Shown: piece after piece, positions 53,358 through 64,000 of the stretch
How the letters are laid out: each line of letters begins with the position of its first letter
Numbering within the stretch: the stretch's first letter is position 1
NCBI RefSeq assembly: GCF_020360975.1
Contig: NW_025408669.1
Coordinates: forward strand, 7,378,001-7,442,000
Reading direction: 5' to 3'
Source: Hirsutella rhossiliensis
Lineage: Eukaryota > Ascomycota > Sordariomycetes > Hypocreales > Ophiocordycipitaceae
DNA length: 64,000 nt
The notes under the pieces: generated by a model
Told to the model about the DNA's origin: nothing
The model's database searches: none
The model's input: the letters and a program-made list of their open reading frames with translations, nothing else
Made by a program: the position numbers and the translations under genes

Positions 53358-55841
53358 CTACCGCTTCCCTCCTCTGCCCCCCCTGCTCTTGCCCCTGCTC
53401 CCACCCGGCGCCGCCCTCGGCTTCCCTCCCCCGGCCTTGGAGCCCTTGCCCGGAGCCGGCGCGCCGCTGTTCTTCCCCTTCCTCCAGAGATCGCCATCGG
53501 ATCGGAGAGCCTTTGCGTCCAGCTTCTTCTTGTCCTTGTTGCTCAGCTTGCCACCGCCTTTTTTCTTCATCGACTCGCGGACCCCGTTGAGCTCGGCTCG
53601 TCCCGCCAGCTTGGCCTTTTCCTTGTCGTGCTGTGTCTCGAACCACGTGCGTTTCGGCCGCCCCTTGATCTCGGCCTCGTGCTCCAGCAGGTTCTCTCCT
53701 TTCATCACCTGCATTTCTGCGTGTGCCAGCTGCTTCTCCTCCTTCTCTTCCTGCATAATCTCCTTCATCTCGTCTTCCATGTCGTCAACCCGGTCCTGCC
53801 ATTTGTCGGCATCGGCGGGGGGGATGATTCGGCTGGCAATTTTGGCTCCTTGCGCCTTGCCTGCCCTTACGGCCGCCTTGACCACTTTTCTGTCCCCCTC
53901 GGCGGCTAGAGTGACGGCCGTGCCTCTTCGTCCGGCACGAGCAGTACGCCCGACACGGTGGACATAGATGTCCAGGGACTGGGGCGCTTCGTAGTTTATA
54001 ACCGTGTCGACGCCCTTGATATCCAGGCCACGAGACGCCAGATCTGTGGCCAGCAGGTAAGAAACCTTTCCGTCGCGGAAGGATTCGACGCTTTGGATAC
54101 GCTGCAACAAAGTCAGCCGGAGGCAAAGAAACACGATAACCAAGCGGGTGTCACCAACCTGTGTCTGGTTCATGCTGCCGTGCAGCTCCGCACAGGACAG
54201 GTCGAGCAGGCCAAATATGACGCGCGCGCGATGGGCTTCCTTCTTTTGCCGGAAAAAGATGATGACCCTCTCAGTGTACAGCACTTTACACAGGTGGACG
54301 AGGTAGCCCATCCGTTTCTCGTCCCGGCCGGGACGCAGTCGAACAAATTCTTGTACCAGGGTTCCCACCGTCTTCTTCTGCGCATCGACCATAAGTCTGA
54401 CGGGCTTGTTCATGCCGACCCGAATGAGGCGGTCCACCGTCGAAGTCATGGTGGCGGAGAAGAGCATGGTCTGGCGTGACTTGGGTAGCGTGTTGAGAAT
54501 CTCATTCAGCTCGTCCGCAAAGCCATCCTCCAGCATGCGATCTGCTTCGTCGAGGACCAGAATCTCGACCGTGTCGACGTTGAAGCTAGCCGAATTCCTC
54601 ATGTGGTCGATGAATCGGCCGGGTGTTGCAATGACCACGTCGGGCCGCCGCCGAAGCTCCGCCTCCTGGGCCTTGAGACTGAGACCTCCAACGGCGAGGG
54701 AGAATTTGATGTCAGTGTGCGAGGCAAGTTTCATCGCCACGGCGTGACACTGCATCGCGAGTTCTCTGGTGGGAGTGAGAACCACCACCCGAGTCGTCGG
54801 GACCTTGTTGGGTCTATACAGCAGCCGCTCTAAGATGGGAATCATGAACGCTCCCGTCTTGCCCGAGCCAGTCACGGCGCCGCCGACGACGTCTCGGCCC
54901 ATGAGAGCAATGGGAATCGTCTTGGCTTGAATGGGAGTAGGCTTGGTGAATCCAACGGCCGCAAGTCCCCGGAGAATGGGCCGAGACAAAGACAAGGCCA
55001 TAAAGGTCGATGCGGGGTCTCCCTTCTGGCCCGATCTTCCCAGCCCGTCATCAGGGGCGAAAAAGGCATCGCGCTTGGCTTGCTCTTCAGGATCTTCTTC
55101 ACCGTCGTCACTGGCGTCAGACATTGCGCGGTCGTCGTCGTCAGGGTGGCCAACGGGCGTGGCTACCGAGTCATCATCGCTTGCCGAAGCGGAATCGCTG
55201 TCGTCATCCTCGTCTTGCTGCTTAGCCTCGTCCCCAGATTCCTCGGCGTCGGAGCTCATGTTCATGCCAAAGGCGTCCTCGGCAAGGACTTGATCGTCGT
55301 CGTCATCCATACTGACGTCCACGGCATCTTCGTCAAGGTCGTCTGCGGCGTCGCCATCCGGTTCCGCGGCCGCATTGGCGTCGTCACCGTCGTTCTTCTG
55401 CTTGTTCCTTCGCCGTTGTATTATGTCGTCGACATCAACAATCTTCCTGTTAGAGGAGATGCCCTTCTTGGCACCCTCGAATCCCCAGCCTTCGAAGTCC
55501 TCCTCTTCTTCATCGCCGCCAAGACCACCTTGGTCGATTAGGAACTCAAAGTCGGAGTCTATGGCGCCATCGTCTCCATCCTTACGTCCCCAGGGGCCCT
55601 CTGGGGCTTCGCTTGCATCCTCTTTCCCCCCTTCTTGGGATTCGTCATTTCCTTCAGAGGCTTTCTGGGTCGCCTTTTTGGAGCGCTTGGCCGGCTTGGC
55701 CTTGGCTGCCGTCTTGGTCTTCTTCTTGGGCGGCTGAGGCGGTAGCTCTTCTTGTCCGAGGGGATCCTCGCGGCCCTCGTTGTCGTCGGAGAGGGTGTAG
55801 ACGAAGTCGTCGTCTTCCGTCTTTCTTTTTTGCGGCGCCAT
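53358..55841 (-). CDS. drs1: ATP-dependent RNA helicase Drs1 (ribosome biogenesis)
   Basis: Nucleolar DEAD-box helicase needed for maturation of 25S rRNA and the 60S subunit. About 808 aa once a 57-nt intron (54102-54158, GTTGGT donor, CAG acceptor) is removed; the intron is in frame and stop-free, but removal restores the conserved MNQTQ-RIQSVE. N-terminus is acidic/Lys-rich with a nuclear-signal-like [18 protein letters not shown]. Helicase motifs in order: Q motif (FTKPTPIQ), Walker A GSGKTGA near residue 324, [21 protein letters not shown] near 430, LFSATM near 460, [10 protein letters not shown], and [13 protein letters not shown] near 611. The coiled-coil and basic Gly/Lys/Arg C-terminus are typical of Drs1. 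Start at 55841 ([13 protein letters not shown]) is well supported. Confidence 0.95.
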   Translation of the reverse strand: MAPQKRKTEDDDFVYTLSDDNEGREDPLGQEELPPQPPKKKTKTAAKAKPAKRSKKATQKASEGNDESQEGGKEDASEAPEGPWGRKDGDDGAIDSDFEFLIDQGGLGGDEEEEDFEGWGFEGAKKGISSNRKIVDVDDIIQRRRNKQKNDGDDANAAAEPDGDAADDLDEDAVDVSMDDDDDQVLAEDAFGMNMSSDAEESGDEAKQQDEDDDSDSASASDDDSVATPVGHPDDDDRAMSDASDDGEEDPEEQAKRDAFFAPDDGLGRSGQKGDPASTFMALSLSRPILRGLAAVGFTKPTPIQAKTIPIALMGRDVVGGAVTGSGKTGAFMIPILERLLYRPNKVPTTRVVVLTPTRELAMQCHAVAMKLASHTDIKFSLAVGGLSLKAQEAELRRRPDVVIATPGRFIDHMRNSASFNVDTVEILVLDEADRMLEDGFADELNEILNTLPKSRQTMLFSATMTSTVDRLIRVGMNKPVRLMVDAQKKTVGTLVQEFVRLRPGRDEKRMGYLVHLCKVLYTERVIIFFRQKKEAHRARVIFGLLDLSCAELHGSMNQTQVGDTRLVIVFLCLRLTLLQRIQSVESFRDGKVSYLLATDLASRGLDIKGVDTVINYEAPQSLDIYVHRVGRTARAGRRGTAVTLAAEGDRKVVKAAVRAGKAQGAKIASRIIPPADADKWQDRVDDMEDEMKEIMQEEKEEKQLAHAEMQVMKGENLLEHEAEIKGRPKRTWFETQHDKEKAKLAGRAELNGVRESMKKKGGGKLSNKDKKKLDAKALRSDGDLWRKGKNSGAPAPGKGSKAGGGKPRAAPGGSRGKSRGGRGGKR

Positions 55842-56511
55842 CCTGATGCTTGCCTTTGCACAGTGTAGTTGGGCCCTTTTTTGCGCAGGAGCAAAATTGC
55901 TTCACGAGTAGTTTTCTGCCGACTTGAAATTTTGGCGGTGAGGGGGCAAATGCTGTTTGGGGAAGCGGCGCTTGTCTGCTTTGGGTTGTGTACGGGACAT
56001 TTACAAGTTCGGTACGGAATAAAGTCCGTATCTCTTCTTTTCAACGGCTCAGGTGCCTGTTTGCCCGATACCATTAAACAGCTGCCTGGAACATACAAAT
56101 TGGCATTGGAGCATGACAAGCTTGACATATTTTCATTTCCCCTCTGCTATTCGAATTTGCCCTTCTTGCTGACGCTGAGTCTGTCACGCTCTCTGATTGG
56201 ACAAGTATTTGACATGTGGGCCGCTGTTTTCCCGCCCGAAGTCCCCACGGTTGATTGGACGACCAAGTTGCTCTGCCCGCGAGTGCCTGCTAGCGATTAA
56301 TTTCTCCAGCTCCCTTTTCAAGTCCATCCATCGCCGCCTCAGCCCTACCCACGCAACTCGCTTTCCCTTGGTCCTGCCCTGTCTCGATACCCGCTCGGTT
56401 CTGGCTTCTTCTGCTTTCGCGCTTGCATCCTTGCCCTCTGAGCCGCCTCATACCGTCGCATCGAGAGCGCGCCCGCCTAAACAGTCGGCCTCCTGAGCAA
56501 ACACAGCAAAC
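55842..56511. other. divergent promoter of drs1 and the EB1 gene
   Basis: Shared upstream region. The right half is CT-rich leader. No further gene. Confidence 0.4.
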
Positions 56512-57515
56512 ATGGGCGAGTCCAGGTTGGTCTCCATCGTCTGCGCAGCGTCTATCGCCACGGGGCAATCCTCCCTGACTGACGGTCCGCACCACAGACA
56601 GGAGCTTGTGCAGTGGCTCAACAGCCTGCTCCAGCTCAATATCACAAAGGTTGAGCAATGCGGCACTGGGTGAGTCTCGACGGCTACCCCTCCCCCGCTT
56701 TACAACGCACGCGTGCCTGCAGCCGCGCCAACGTCGGATTCATTGGATGCTCGGCCTTGCAACCGTCCCAAAAACCGTTGATCTGACTCGACACTCCATC
56801 TTCAGAGCGGCCTTGTGCCAGGTGTTTGACAGCATATACATGGACGTGCCCATGTCCAAGGTCAAGTTCAACGCCAACGGCGAATGGGCCTACGTTCAAA
56901 ACTTCAAAGTCCTTCAAAGTACGACTACGCCCTGCCCCGGAACAATAGCCTCCTTTTCGCATGCTGACGATCTGTCCCGCAGACACGTTTGCCAAGCATC
57001 AAATCGACAAGCCGATCCCTGTGCAAGCCCTCATGAAGTGCAAAATGCAAGACAACCTCGAGTTCCTGCAGTGGACCAAGAGGTTTTGGGATCTCAACTT
57101 TCCCGATCACGAGTACGATGCCGTAACACGGAGGAAGGGGGGCACGCTTCCCAACGCGGGCGCCGCGAGGGCACCTGTGACGGCGGCAGCTGGTGCTCGT
57201 AGAGGAGGCACCACGCCTGCGGGCGGTCCACGCGTTGCCAAGGCTGCCGGCGCCGGTCCCGGCTCCGCTGCACTGCAGCAGGAGAACGCCACACTCAAGG
57301 AGACTGTTGCCGGGCTGGAGCGGGAGCGCGACTTTTACTTCAGCAAGCTGCGCGACATTGAGCTGCTCATCCAGCAAGCCGTGGACGAGGACCCAGAGCT
57401 CGAGAAGCAGGAAGAGGGCCTGGTCAAGCAGGTCCAGGCGATTCTATACTCGACCGAAGAGGGGTTCGAGATTCCCGACGAAGGGGAGGCTTTGGACGAC
57501 CAGGAGACGTTTTGA
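56512..57515 (+). CDS. mal3: EB1-family microtubule plus-end protein (Bim1/Mal3)
   Basis: Binds growing microtubule ends and recruits other +TIPs. Four exons: 56512-56525 (14 nt), 56598-56669, 56806-56918, 56983-57515. The tiny first exon gives MGESR, which joins to QELVQWLNSLLQLNITKVEQCGTG exactly as in EB1 proteins; its donor is GTTGGT. The calponin-homology domain (residues 1 to about 105) continues with ALCQVFDSIY, VPMSKVKFNA, NFKVLQNTFAKH, KPIPVQALMKCKMQDN and EFLQWTKRFWDLN. A basic Ala/Gly/Thr linker follows, then the coiled-coil EB homology region (ENATLKETVAGLERERDFYF, SKLRDIELLIQ). The C-terminus ends EALDDQETF, close to the EEY/F-type tail. Total about 243 aa, standard for the family. 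Confidence 0.95.
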
Positions 57516-58967
57516 GGGAAGCCAGCCAAGGCGTTGCGAGGTACCACGAAAAGGGGCCGGGGAGTTGGGGGTCGTGTAGCCCATGTTTCACGGCTGTATA
57601 ACGCGTAATGAAGGATTTGGACGAGTCGGGAGGCGGACAGTCGTCGACTCACTTGGGACATTGGGAACTTGGGACCTCTTGACAGAAGCAGAGGCCCAGA
57701 TAGAGCAGCTCAAGAAGCACGTTGGACAGTCGGTTGGCAAGCTTTCGGTCGCGTTTCTCCATGTGTGAAACGGATGTATGTCACAGGCTTACAACCTGCT
57801 GGGTCTGATGGATGCCGAAGCATGAATGATGTACGAAGTGGGTGGAGTTCAGTCAATACTGGCTTCGTCTGGCTATAGGGTAGCTCAAGCATTTGGGCAC
57901 AGTTGAGGTTAGACCCCAAGACGAGACTGCATAAACACAATCCAGGGCGGGGAGAAGCCGTCCGTTTCCGTGTGGACTCTAGTTGCTCTTGTGGTTTTTT
58001 GTGTGATGATGGGAGGTATCTGCGGCTATGAATTGTCCAATGTCGACTTGTACTTGCAAAGCAAATGCTCGTCCCGGGGGTAAAAGGCGGACCAAACAAT
58101 CAGGATGGGCGCTCGACTGGTGTGGATGGACAGGGTGCAGGGCCCAGAGAGCTCGAGAAAGCCTTGATAGTATTGTACCTTTTCATGACATTTTCATCGA
58201 TTTCCTGTCAAGGCTGAGGCTCGAGTTAAAAGCCGTGACTGACAGGTATGCGGCGAGCTGGATGGCGGGAGAGACGACGGCAGGGGCTGGTTTTCCGAAG
58301 CTGCCTGTCCAAAACTTGTAGTGTTTGATCCGCGCTAGGTAGGGGTGAGCAAACAGCCTCATGGAGCCAAGCGTCTAAAAATATCATTCATGACAGATCC
58401 AAACTCGGGCATGTTAGATATTCACTTCCCATGCGTCTATACTATGTGTCCGTACTATATGTTATAGGTAGAAAAGCCTTCGGAGATAATTATAGGGAAG
58501 ACAGACAATTGCGGGCAATAAAAAACCCAGCTCCACCGCGGGATGCTGCATTAGCAGCCCCGTCATTGGCCTGCAGCGCATATAACATATACGGTATACC
58601 CCATGACGCTGGCCGCCGCAGGCCTGAGAGCCATTGTGCGGCGGGCGAGTGACACTCCCCCGCGCCCCCCTGTGCCTTAGCCTCCCTCAGCTGGCCAACC
58701 CGTCATCCCGTCAGCAGCTCCCTCTCGCCACAGGTGCTCAACGGATTTTGACGCCCTTCTTTCCACACCATCCATATAACACTACCCATCCCATCATTGT
58801 CGACCGCAGTAAATTTTGCTCCTGATATCGCCGGCCAGCGGCCTCTCGGCGCCACGACCCGCCAACACTCGACGACCATTCCAACCACCGCTCCGACCTG
58901 CATCGAGACGACACCACCGCCGCATCGAAACCAAAACCCGGGGCCAAGCAGACTGGAAGCCGTGGCG
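57516..58967. other. 1.4-kb gene-free stretch
   Basis: 3' flank of the EB1 gene, AT-richer middle, and the leader of the vam7-like gene on the right. Short ORFs only. Confidence 0.4.
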
Positions 58968-60053
58968 ATGGCTCCGCCCCCCGAGATTGCGATACCCTCG
59001 ACGAGCGTCTCCGACGAAGGCGCCTCCAAGCCCTTTACGCTCTACAACATCACCCTCCGCCTCCCCCTGCGATCCTACGTGGTCCAGAAGCGCTACTCCG
59101 AGTTTGCCAAGCTCCACAACACACTGGTCGAGCAGGTCGGCAGCCCGCCCCCCGAGCCGCTGCCCGGCAAGCACTGGCTCAAGTCGACGGTCAAGTCGGC
59201 CGACCTGGCGAGGGGCCGGCAGCTCGGCCTGGAAAAGTACCTACGCACCATTGCCGAGACGCCAGACCGGCGATGGCGGGACACGTCGGCCTGGCGCGCC
59301 TTTTTGAACCTGCCCAGCTCCAGCAACGCCAACTCTGCCGTGTCTGCCGCCGGGAGGGTCGGCAGCACGGGGGCCGGGGCCGCGGACCCGGGGACGTGGC
59401 TGGACATGCACCGGGAGCTCAAGCAGGGCCTTCTCGAGGCGAGGCAGTGTCTGTCGAGGAGAGACGGCGCCGCGGACGGGGGGGACGGCACGGCGGTGGC
59501 CGAGGCTGGCGCGGCGGCCAAGCGGGCCCTCGTCAGGGCAGGGACATTGCTTGCCACGCTGTCGGACGGCCTCCGCAGGATGCAAGAGTCGAGCCGGCTT
59601 GGCGATGGAGAGCTACGGCGGCGACGAGACTTGGTGTCTACGGCCCGCATGGAGCGAGACGCGCTGGAAAGGCTGTCCAACAGCATGCCCAGCTCGGCAT
59701 CGGGCGCCGGACGAGGGAATGGCGGGCAAGGACATCCGTCGGCATCGGAGAAGGCAGCTCTGCTACAAGGAGGCAGGCCGGGAGGCCGTGTGCTAGGCGC
59801 GCCGCTGCCGGAGACGGACAAGACGCGGGAGCTGGACAACCAGGGCGTGCTGATGCTGCAGAAGCGGGAGATGCATGCGCAGGACGAGCAGGTGGAGCAG
59901 CTGGCGGCCATCATCCGGCGGCAGCGGGAGATGGGGCTCAAGATCAACGAAGAGGTGGAAGCGCAGAGCGAGATGCTGGAGCGGATGGACCAGGACGCGA
60001 CGCGGGTGCAGGGCAAGGTGACGGTAGCCAACAACCGCCTCAAGAAGATGTGA
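58968..60053 (+). CDS. vam7: Vam7-like vacuolar SNARE with PX domain
   Basis: Qc-SNARE for vacuole/late-endosome fusion. Single exon, about 361 aa from the ATG at 58968 (MAPPPEIAIPSTSV); the in-frame stretch to 58797 lacks an ATG. PX domain (residues about 5-115) with PFTLYNITLRLPLRSYVVQKRYSEF, LHNTLVEQVG, PLPGKHWLKST and GLEKYLRTI, which binds PI3P. Middle part contains a helical region and a poorly ordered Gly/Ser stretch. The C-terminal SNARE motif runs from about residue 297 (LMLQKREMHAQDEQVEQLAAII) to the end. It has no transmembrane helix, exactly as Vam7, which relies on PX-lipid binding. Ending in NNRLKKM directly after the SNARE heptads fits the family. Confidence 0.92.
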   Translation: MAPPPEIAIPSTSVSDEGASKPFTLYNITLRLPLRSYVVQKRYSEFAKLHNTLVEQVGSPPPEPLPGKHWLKSTVKSADLARGRQLGLEKYLRTIAETPDRRWRDTSAWRAFLNLPSSSNANSAVSAAGRVGSTGAGAADPGTWLDMHRELKQGLLEARQCLSRRDGAADGGDGTAVAEAGAAAKRALVRAGTLLATLSDGLRRMQESSRLGDGELRRRRDLVSTARMERDALERLSNSMPSSASGAGRGNGGQGHPSASEKAALLQGGRPGGRVLGAPLPETDKTRELDNQGVLMLQKREMHAQDEQVEQLAAIIRRQREMGLKINEEVEAQSEMLERMDQDATRVQGKVTVANNRLKKM

Positions 60054-62851
60054 CTGGCGGGCGCCGCGACGCGGGGGCTGCGCGCGGCGGTGCTGGCGCT
60101 CGAGCTGGCGGCCTGCTGGCTCTGGCTGGCGGCGAGGCTGGCGGGCGGGCTGTCGTGGATGGGACGGCTAGTGCTGCTGATGCTGGGGCTTGGGCGGTGA
60201 CGATGATGAAGCGTGTGCTTTCTTTTGATTGAAGACGTCATGACTACTGTACTTGGCGTGTCTGGCAGCCGGCTCATTGTACATGTTGTCTCCCCCTTTC
60301 TCAAACGTTGGCGCTCTCATCTGGCTGTTCAATGTCCTTTTTCTTCTACAGTATGGGATATCCATGAGTCTCGGCGACGGGTCACAGCGAAATTGTTTCT
60401 TTTTCCCCCCTCCCTTACTTTTCTTCTTCCGTCATTGCGGTCCTCTGATGTCGCAGACTCGCATGAAGACGACGTCAACGGCGCGGGAGAGGTAATACAA
60501 GGCAGCCGAGTCGTGAAGAGAGCCCGGTTCGGGGCCCCCCAGACAACATGACACAGGCACACGTGCACGCGCGCACACGCAACGGCCGTTACATTCAACA
60601 GGCTACTGTACAGTACTGCACATACTGTAGGCAGCCGAGTCGAGTCTGTGACGCGGGCTGCAGAAAGGCGGCACGATGCTCGTCTGGTGGCGCGCGAACT
60701 ACTGCTGCTTGTCGTGGCACTGCCGCGGCTCGCAGGACGCTCTCCCGGACGATCAAACCGCCCCTCTCCCTTCCCCCGCTCGCTCTCGCCCTTTCTCCTC
60801 CCCCCGAGTCCTCGGAGTCGGGGCGCGTAGTTGCACACGGGCAGCGGGCTTCCGGGTGCTGGGGATGCGCGGCGCGGCAAGCAGCAGCGTCGGGTTTCTG
60901 CCGTCAAGGTCTTTGGACGGATGAGTAGGGAGGGAGAGGAAGAGGCCAGCAGCCGTCGACGGAGAGCCAATGGGTGTCGGCGTGTGGCGAGGAGTCGAGT
61001 ATCACCGCTTGCAGGTACCGAGGAAGGTACTGTAGAGCTCCGGGGACCGGAAGCTGAGCCGACCCCTGCCCTGTAGGCAGCCTGGAGCGCACAAGAAACG
61101 GCCCCACGTTTGCGGCGTTGCAGCGACGCCATCAAAGTACAGAGTACGAGCACATTGGACGTGTACACAAACTTAATGGGAGAACGACGACGACGAGCTG
61201 TCAATTCATGGATCCAATGTCCAAAGCAAAGGGCCAATGCTTGCGCTCGTGGCCCTCGTTCAAGACGGTGCGGAAGTGGTGCTGCTTAGAGGGGACGTGA
61301 CGGATGCCGGTGTTGACGGCTAGCTTACTGTACCAAGCCCCTGGTTGCCAAGGCAACGCGGCGTCGGCGATAAATGGCCCAAATTTCAAACCTTTTTCGC
61401 TGGGGAGAGCTCATTAGTTGAGATGCACCGCGTCCGGGGGAGGTGAGGGGGAAGAGACAAGAGTAACTGTTGAGGTTACGTTGGGGGGGGACCCTGCTCG
61501 AGCCTTGACCGCCAACTGCAAGCATCGTGGTGGCCGCGAGGGTGCTCGGCTGAGGGGCGACGATGGGGGCGAGCGAGGGGGGTTGATTGGGGGGAACGGA
61601 CGTGCGGCACCGGTCTGATTGGGCACAGGCGCGTGATGGCCTCGTGATGAATGATTGGCATGGTGTGATGCGACGACGGTGGCCATGGTAAACAAATAGG
61701 GGGAGATCAGGCGATGATTGGCAGCGAGAAGCATCGAGCACGGCGAATGATGGACCAAGACGGACGTGTGCAGTCCTTGTTGGCTCAAGGCAGCTGGAAA
61801 TGTGATGCCAACGTTGGCTGCGATATCGGCGGTTGTGCTTGTTGCCAGCGCAGGGCAGTAAAGTCAGCTTCATGTACAATGTAAGCACAGTATGTTTGAT
61901 TTGGCTTGCCGAATTCTCTTCACCATCGCAAATTGGGAAATGGAACCTACAGTAATACCTACCTACCCTACCTACCTATAGCACTAACAAAGGAAGCTGT
62001 GCATGTCGTCGCCAAGCTTCTTGGGAGACGTGACGCCTGTAAGCCTCCCAAGTCCACTGTGACCGTCACCTAAAATGGACCCCTCCCGATCATGGCCTAC
62101 CTGCGGCACTATCCGCCGCGCGCAGGGGACCTGAACTGGGGCGCCTTCAGGCTCCAGCTCCAGCTCCCCCTCTGCTGTAACTACTGGCTGGCCATCCAAT
62201 TCCCGGCAAATCACAGGCAATCAGCGCAATCTTTTTCTCCCTCTTCTTTTTCTCTCACTGTCCCACCCCCCCGCGCAACAGGTCACCAGTACTTCGTGAG
62301 GTCACGAGTAAACACTGGGGCACCAGCGACTCTCTTTTCCCTCTCCTTTTCCTGTCTCCCCCCCAAGGCCACTCGCCTCTATCCTCGGGCCTGGTCCGCT
62401 TCCCTCTCACCAACCTACTTACCTCCTCTGGCGACGTGCAGCTCATGCCGTGCGAAGTCGTTGGTCGGACTTGAAGCCTCTCTCCTTGTCAGTGTCCGTC
62501 TGCATTTTGCTTGGAGCCTGGCGTTTGTTTCCCTCGGCCGCGCCTATCCGTCTGTCTCTGCCCGTCCCGTCGTGGCCGCCTGCATCGGTGAGTTCTCTGG
62601 AGCCCAGCCCTCGGCGGCCCTGCAAGGCTGCCATCGGCCCTCGGTGGCAATGAGGTCGTCGTCGAGCGAGCTCGTCTTCGTTTCTGCCGCTTTCTCAGAT
62701 CCGTCACCTTGCTGATATCAAGTAGTCCGTTAGCTTTGCTCTCCCATACGAGCCCTCCGACCGCCTCATGGCTTTCCCGTGCTCCCCATAGATCGACCGA
62801 ATCTCTCTTGCTGCGGCCTCGTCGCCCATTCCTTGCTGTGTGCTCTGCAAC
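60054..62851. other. 2.8-kb gene-free stretch
   Basis: Long minus-strand frames (60329-61237 and 61325-61888) are Arg/Ser-rich chance ORFs in GC-rich DNA. A CTACCTACCTA run at 61953-61977 and a CT/C-rich leader at 62230-62370 belong to the promoter of the next gene. No RNA gene seen. Confidence 0.4.
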
Positions 62852-64000
62852 ATGAGTGGCCCTCCGCCACCGCCGCCCCATGGCCACGCCCCCAGGTCCT
62901 CGGGCCTGCCGCCTGGCAAGTACGACATCTTCGTCATACCCGAGCACTCGGCCGGCTCCGGCTTCCTCTACCTGCCCTCCCTGCGGCCCAGCCCAAACAG
63001 CTTCGCCGCCGGCTTCGCTTCCGCTCTCATCCTCGTCGCCCTCTTCCAGAGCATGGCCCCCGCCTTCATGGTCTGGTGGGAGAGCTTCCAGGGCCTCGGC
63101 AACATGGGCATAACACTCCTCATTGCCGGCGTCGGCTTCGGCGCCTGGGCTCTCGGTCGTGCTCAAAAGGACCCCCCGCCTTCGGGCCATGGGTCCGGCG
63201 CCCAACATCGAGGCGGCGGCCAAGCCGGCGGAGGATTCAACGCATCCACTTCGGCGCCACCTCCAAACCCCGGGAGCCCGCCGCCTCCGCCGCACGGCAG
63301 CAACACGGCTCCTCCACCACCCCCTCCCCCTCCTCCCCCGCCGCCTCCCGGGCCCGAAGACGCCGCTTCTCCGCCGCCGGGGCAAGAGAAGCCCAAGTCT
63401 TCGTGGCAACGGCCGCCGCCGCAGCCCGGGACCTCCAAACCCGAGACGCCAAAGGGCGCCTGGGAAAGGGCCCGCGAGGAAATGAGGAAGAAGGAGGAAG
63501 AGCGCAAGGCAAAGGAGGCGGAGCAGAAGCGGCGCGATGAAGCGGCCAAGAGACTGGCAGAACTGCGCGCCAGGGAGGCAAAGGAAAGGCAAGAACGAGA
63601 AAAGGAAAAGGAGCGCAAGGAAAAGGAAGCTCGGGATAAGAAGGCCAAGGAAGCAGCCGAAGAACAAAAAAAGAAGCTGGCCGAAGAGCAAAAGAAGAAG
63701 CTTGCCGACGAGCAAAGGCGAAAGCAAGTCGCAGAGAGGGTGGAGAAACAGCGCCAGGAAAGAGAGGCAAGGGAGCGCGAGGAGCAGAAGAAAAAGGAGG
63801 CGGCCGCGGCCGCGGCTTCCGAGACAGCGTCGTCGTCAACGGCAAAACCACCAGCGACACCTCGCGCCGGGAGCTCATACGCCTACTCAAGCGTCGGCGA
63901 AAAGACCAACATGTGGCCCCACGGCCGGCCTAACGTGCCGTCGCAGGCCGGCAGCTCTGCCTCGAAGAATTCCCCGAGCTCCGAGAAGCGACCGCCTGCA
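62852..64000 (+). CDS. membrane protein with polyproline and charged coiled-coil region (3' end beyond window)
   Basis: Starts at 62852 (AACATGAGTGGCCC) and stays open to the right edge (at least 382 codons), so the C-terminus is missing. Short Pro-rich N-tail, then a conserved block GKYDIFVIPEHSAGSGFLYL, two hydrophobic segments (SFAAGFASALILVALFQ and MGITLLIAGVGFGAWALG) likely to be membrane helices, a Gly/Ser/Pro linker with a run of more than ten prolines, and a long highly charged Lys/Glu/Arg/Gln coiled coil with short repeats (AEEQKKKLA). This looks like an uncharacterised conserved ascomycete family; I cannot name it. Topology would place the coiled coil on the cytosolic side if the helices form a hairpin (inference). 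Confidence 0.82.
   Translation, partial: MSGPPPPPPHGHAPRSSGLPPGKYDIFVIPEHSAGSGFLYLPSLRPSPNSFAAGFASALILVALFQSMAPAFMVWWESFQGLGNMGITLLIAGVGFGAWALGRAQKDPPPSGHGSGAQHRGGGQAGGGFNASTSAPPPNPGSPPPPPHGSNTAPPPPPPPPPPPPPGPEDAASPPPGQEKPKSSWQRPPPQPGTSKPETPKGAWERAREEMRKKEEERKAKEAEQKRRDEAAKRLAELRAREAKERQEREKEKERKEKEARDKKAKEAAEEQKKKLAEEQKKKLADEQRRKQVAERVEKQRQEREAREREEQKKKEAAAAAASETASSSTAKPPATPRAGSSYAYSSVGEKTNMWPHGRPNVPSQAGSSASKNSPSSEKRPPA

Noticed and set aside
60329..61237. 302-codon minus ORF
   Set aside because: Arg/Ser/Ala-rich chance frame in GC-rich intergenic DNA; no motif, no splice structure.
62489..63727. 412-codon minus ORF
   Set aside because: Antisense of the polyproline/coiled-coil gene.
1..64000. 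CRISPR arrays, operons, phage or IS elements
   Set aside because: The DNA is eukaryotic (spliced genes, fungal families); no direct-repeat/spacer arrays or bacterial mobile genes seen.

Overview
The window is nuclear DNA from a filamentous ascomycete, most likely a GC-rich sordariomycete and plausibly Hypocreales. The evidence is genes on both strands with no operons, short introns (about 50-160 nt) with GTRAGT donors and CAG or TAG acceptors, CT-rich leaders, and ascomycete families: CFEM, DUF2183/App1, Drs1, Bim1/Mal3, Vam7, NiCoT and a fungal STAND N-terminal domain. The order is inferred from overall character; no alignment was run. No tRNA, rRNA, CRISPR array or intact transposon was found.

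Layout. 0-6.3 kb: a calpain-like protease cut by the left edge, an unrecognised protein with a C-terminal CxxC/CxxC pair, and a Ni/Co transporter. 6.3-9.4 kb: gene-poor, holding two decayed copies of a Ded1-type helicase end. 9.4-18.3 kb: an Ldh_2 oxidoreductase, a hot-dog thioesterase, a triple-CFEM GPI protein with a repeat stalk, a glyoxalase-like protein and a BTB protein. 20.2-21.6 kb: a LaeA-like methyltransferase with an 18-nt microexon.

22-32 kb is the accessory part. It is visibly richer in A+T, has no housekeeping gene, and carries relics (zinc finger/RING, WD40, an orphan coding exon). Three secreted cysteine-containing proteins sit here: a 103-aa small protein, a 365-aa protein with near-identical 19-aa cysteine repeats, and a 225-aa protein with alternating acidic and basic Pro/Arg/Cys repeats. 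A stretch downstream of the second has RIP-like dinucleotide bias. This looks like a lineage-specific secreted-protein (effector-type) island, but function is inference.

32.8-43.7 kb: an aldehyde dehydrogenase, a secreted M28 aminopeptidase with a GC-AG intron, a fructosamine-3-kinase-like protein, a short STAND N-terminal-domain protein and a conserved GPI-anchored protein of unknown function. 43.7-46.2 kb is gene-poor with one doubtful Cys-rich ORF. 46.2-64 kb is a denser housekeeping block: a flavin monooxygenase, an NTF2-like membrane protein, App1 phosphatidate phosphatase, Drs1 helicase, an EB1-family microtubule protein, a Vam7 SNARE, and a proline-rich/coiled-coil membrane protein cut by the right edge.

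The genes are independent units rather than one pathway. Themes are secretion and the cell surface (CFEM, GPI proteins, aminopeptidase, secreted Cys proteins), vacuole/membrane traffic (Vam7, App1) and core cell biology (Drs1, EB1). Splice models were read by eye from reading frame, consensus sites and family knowledge, not from transcripts.
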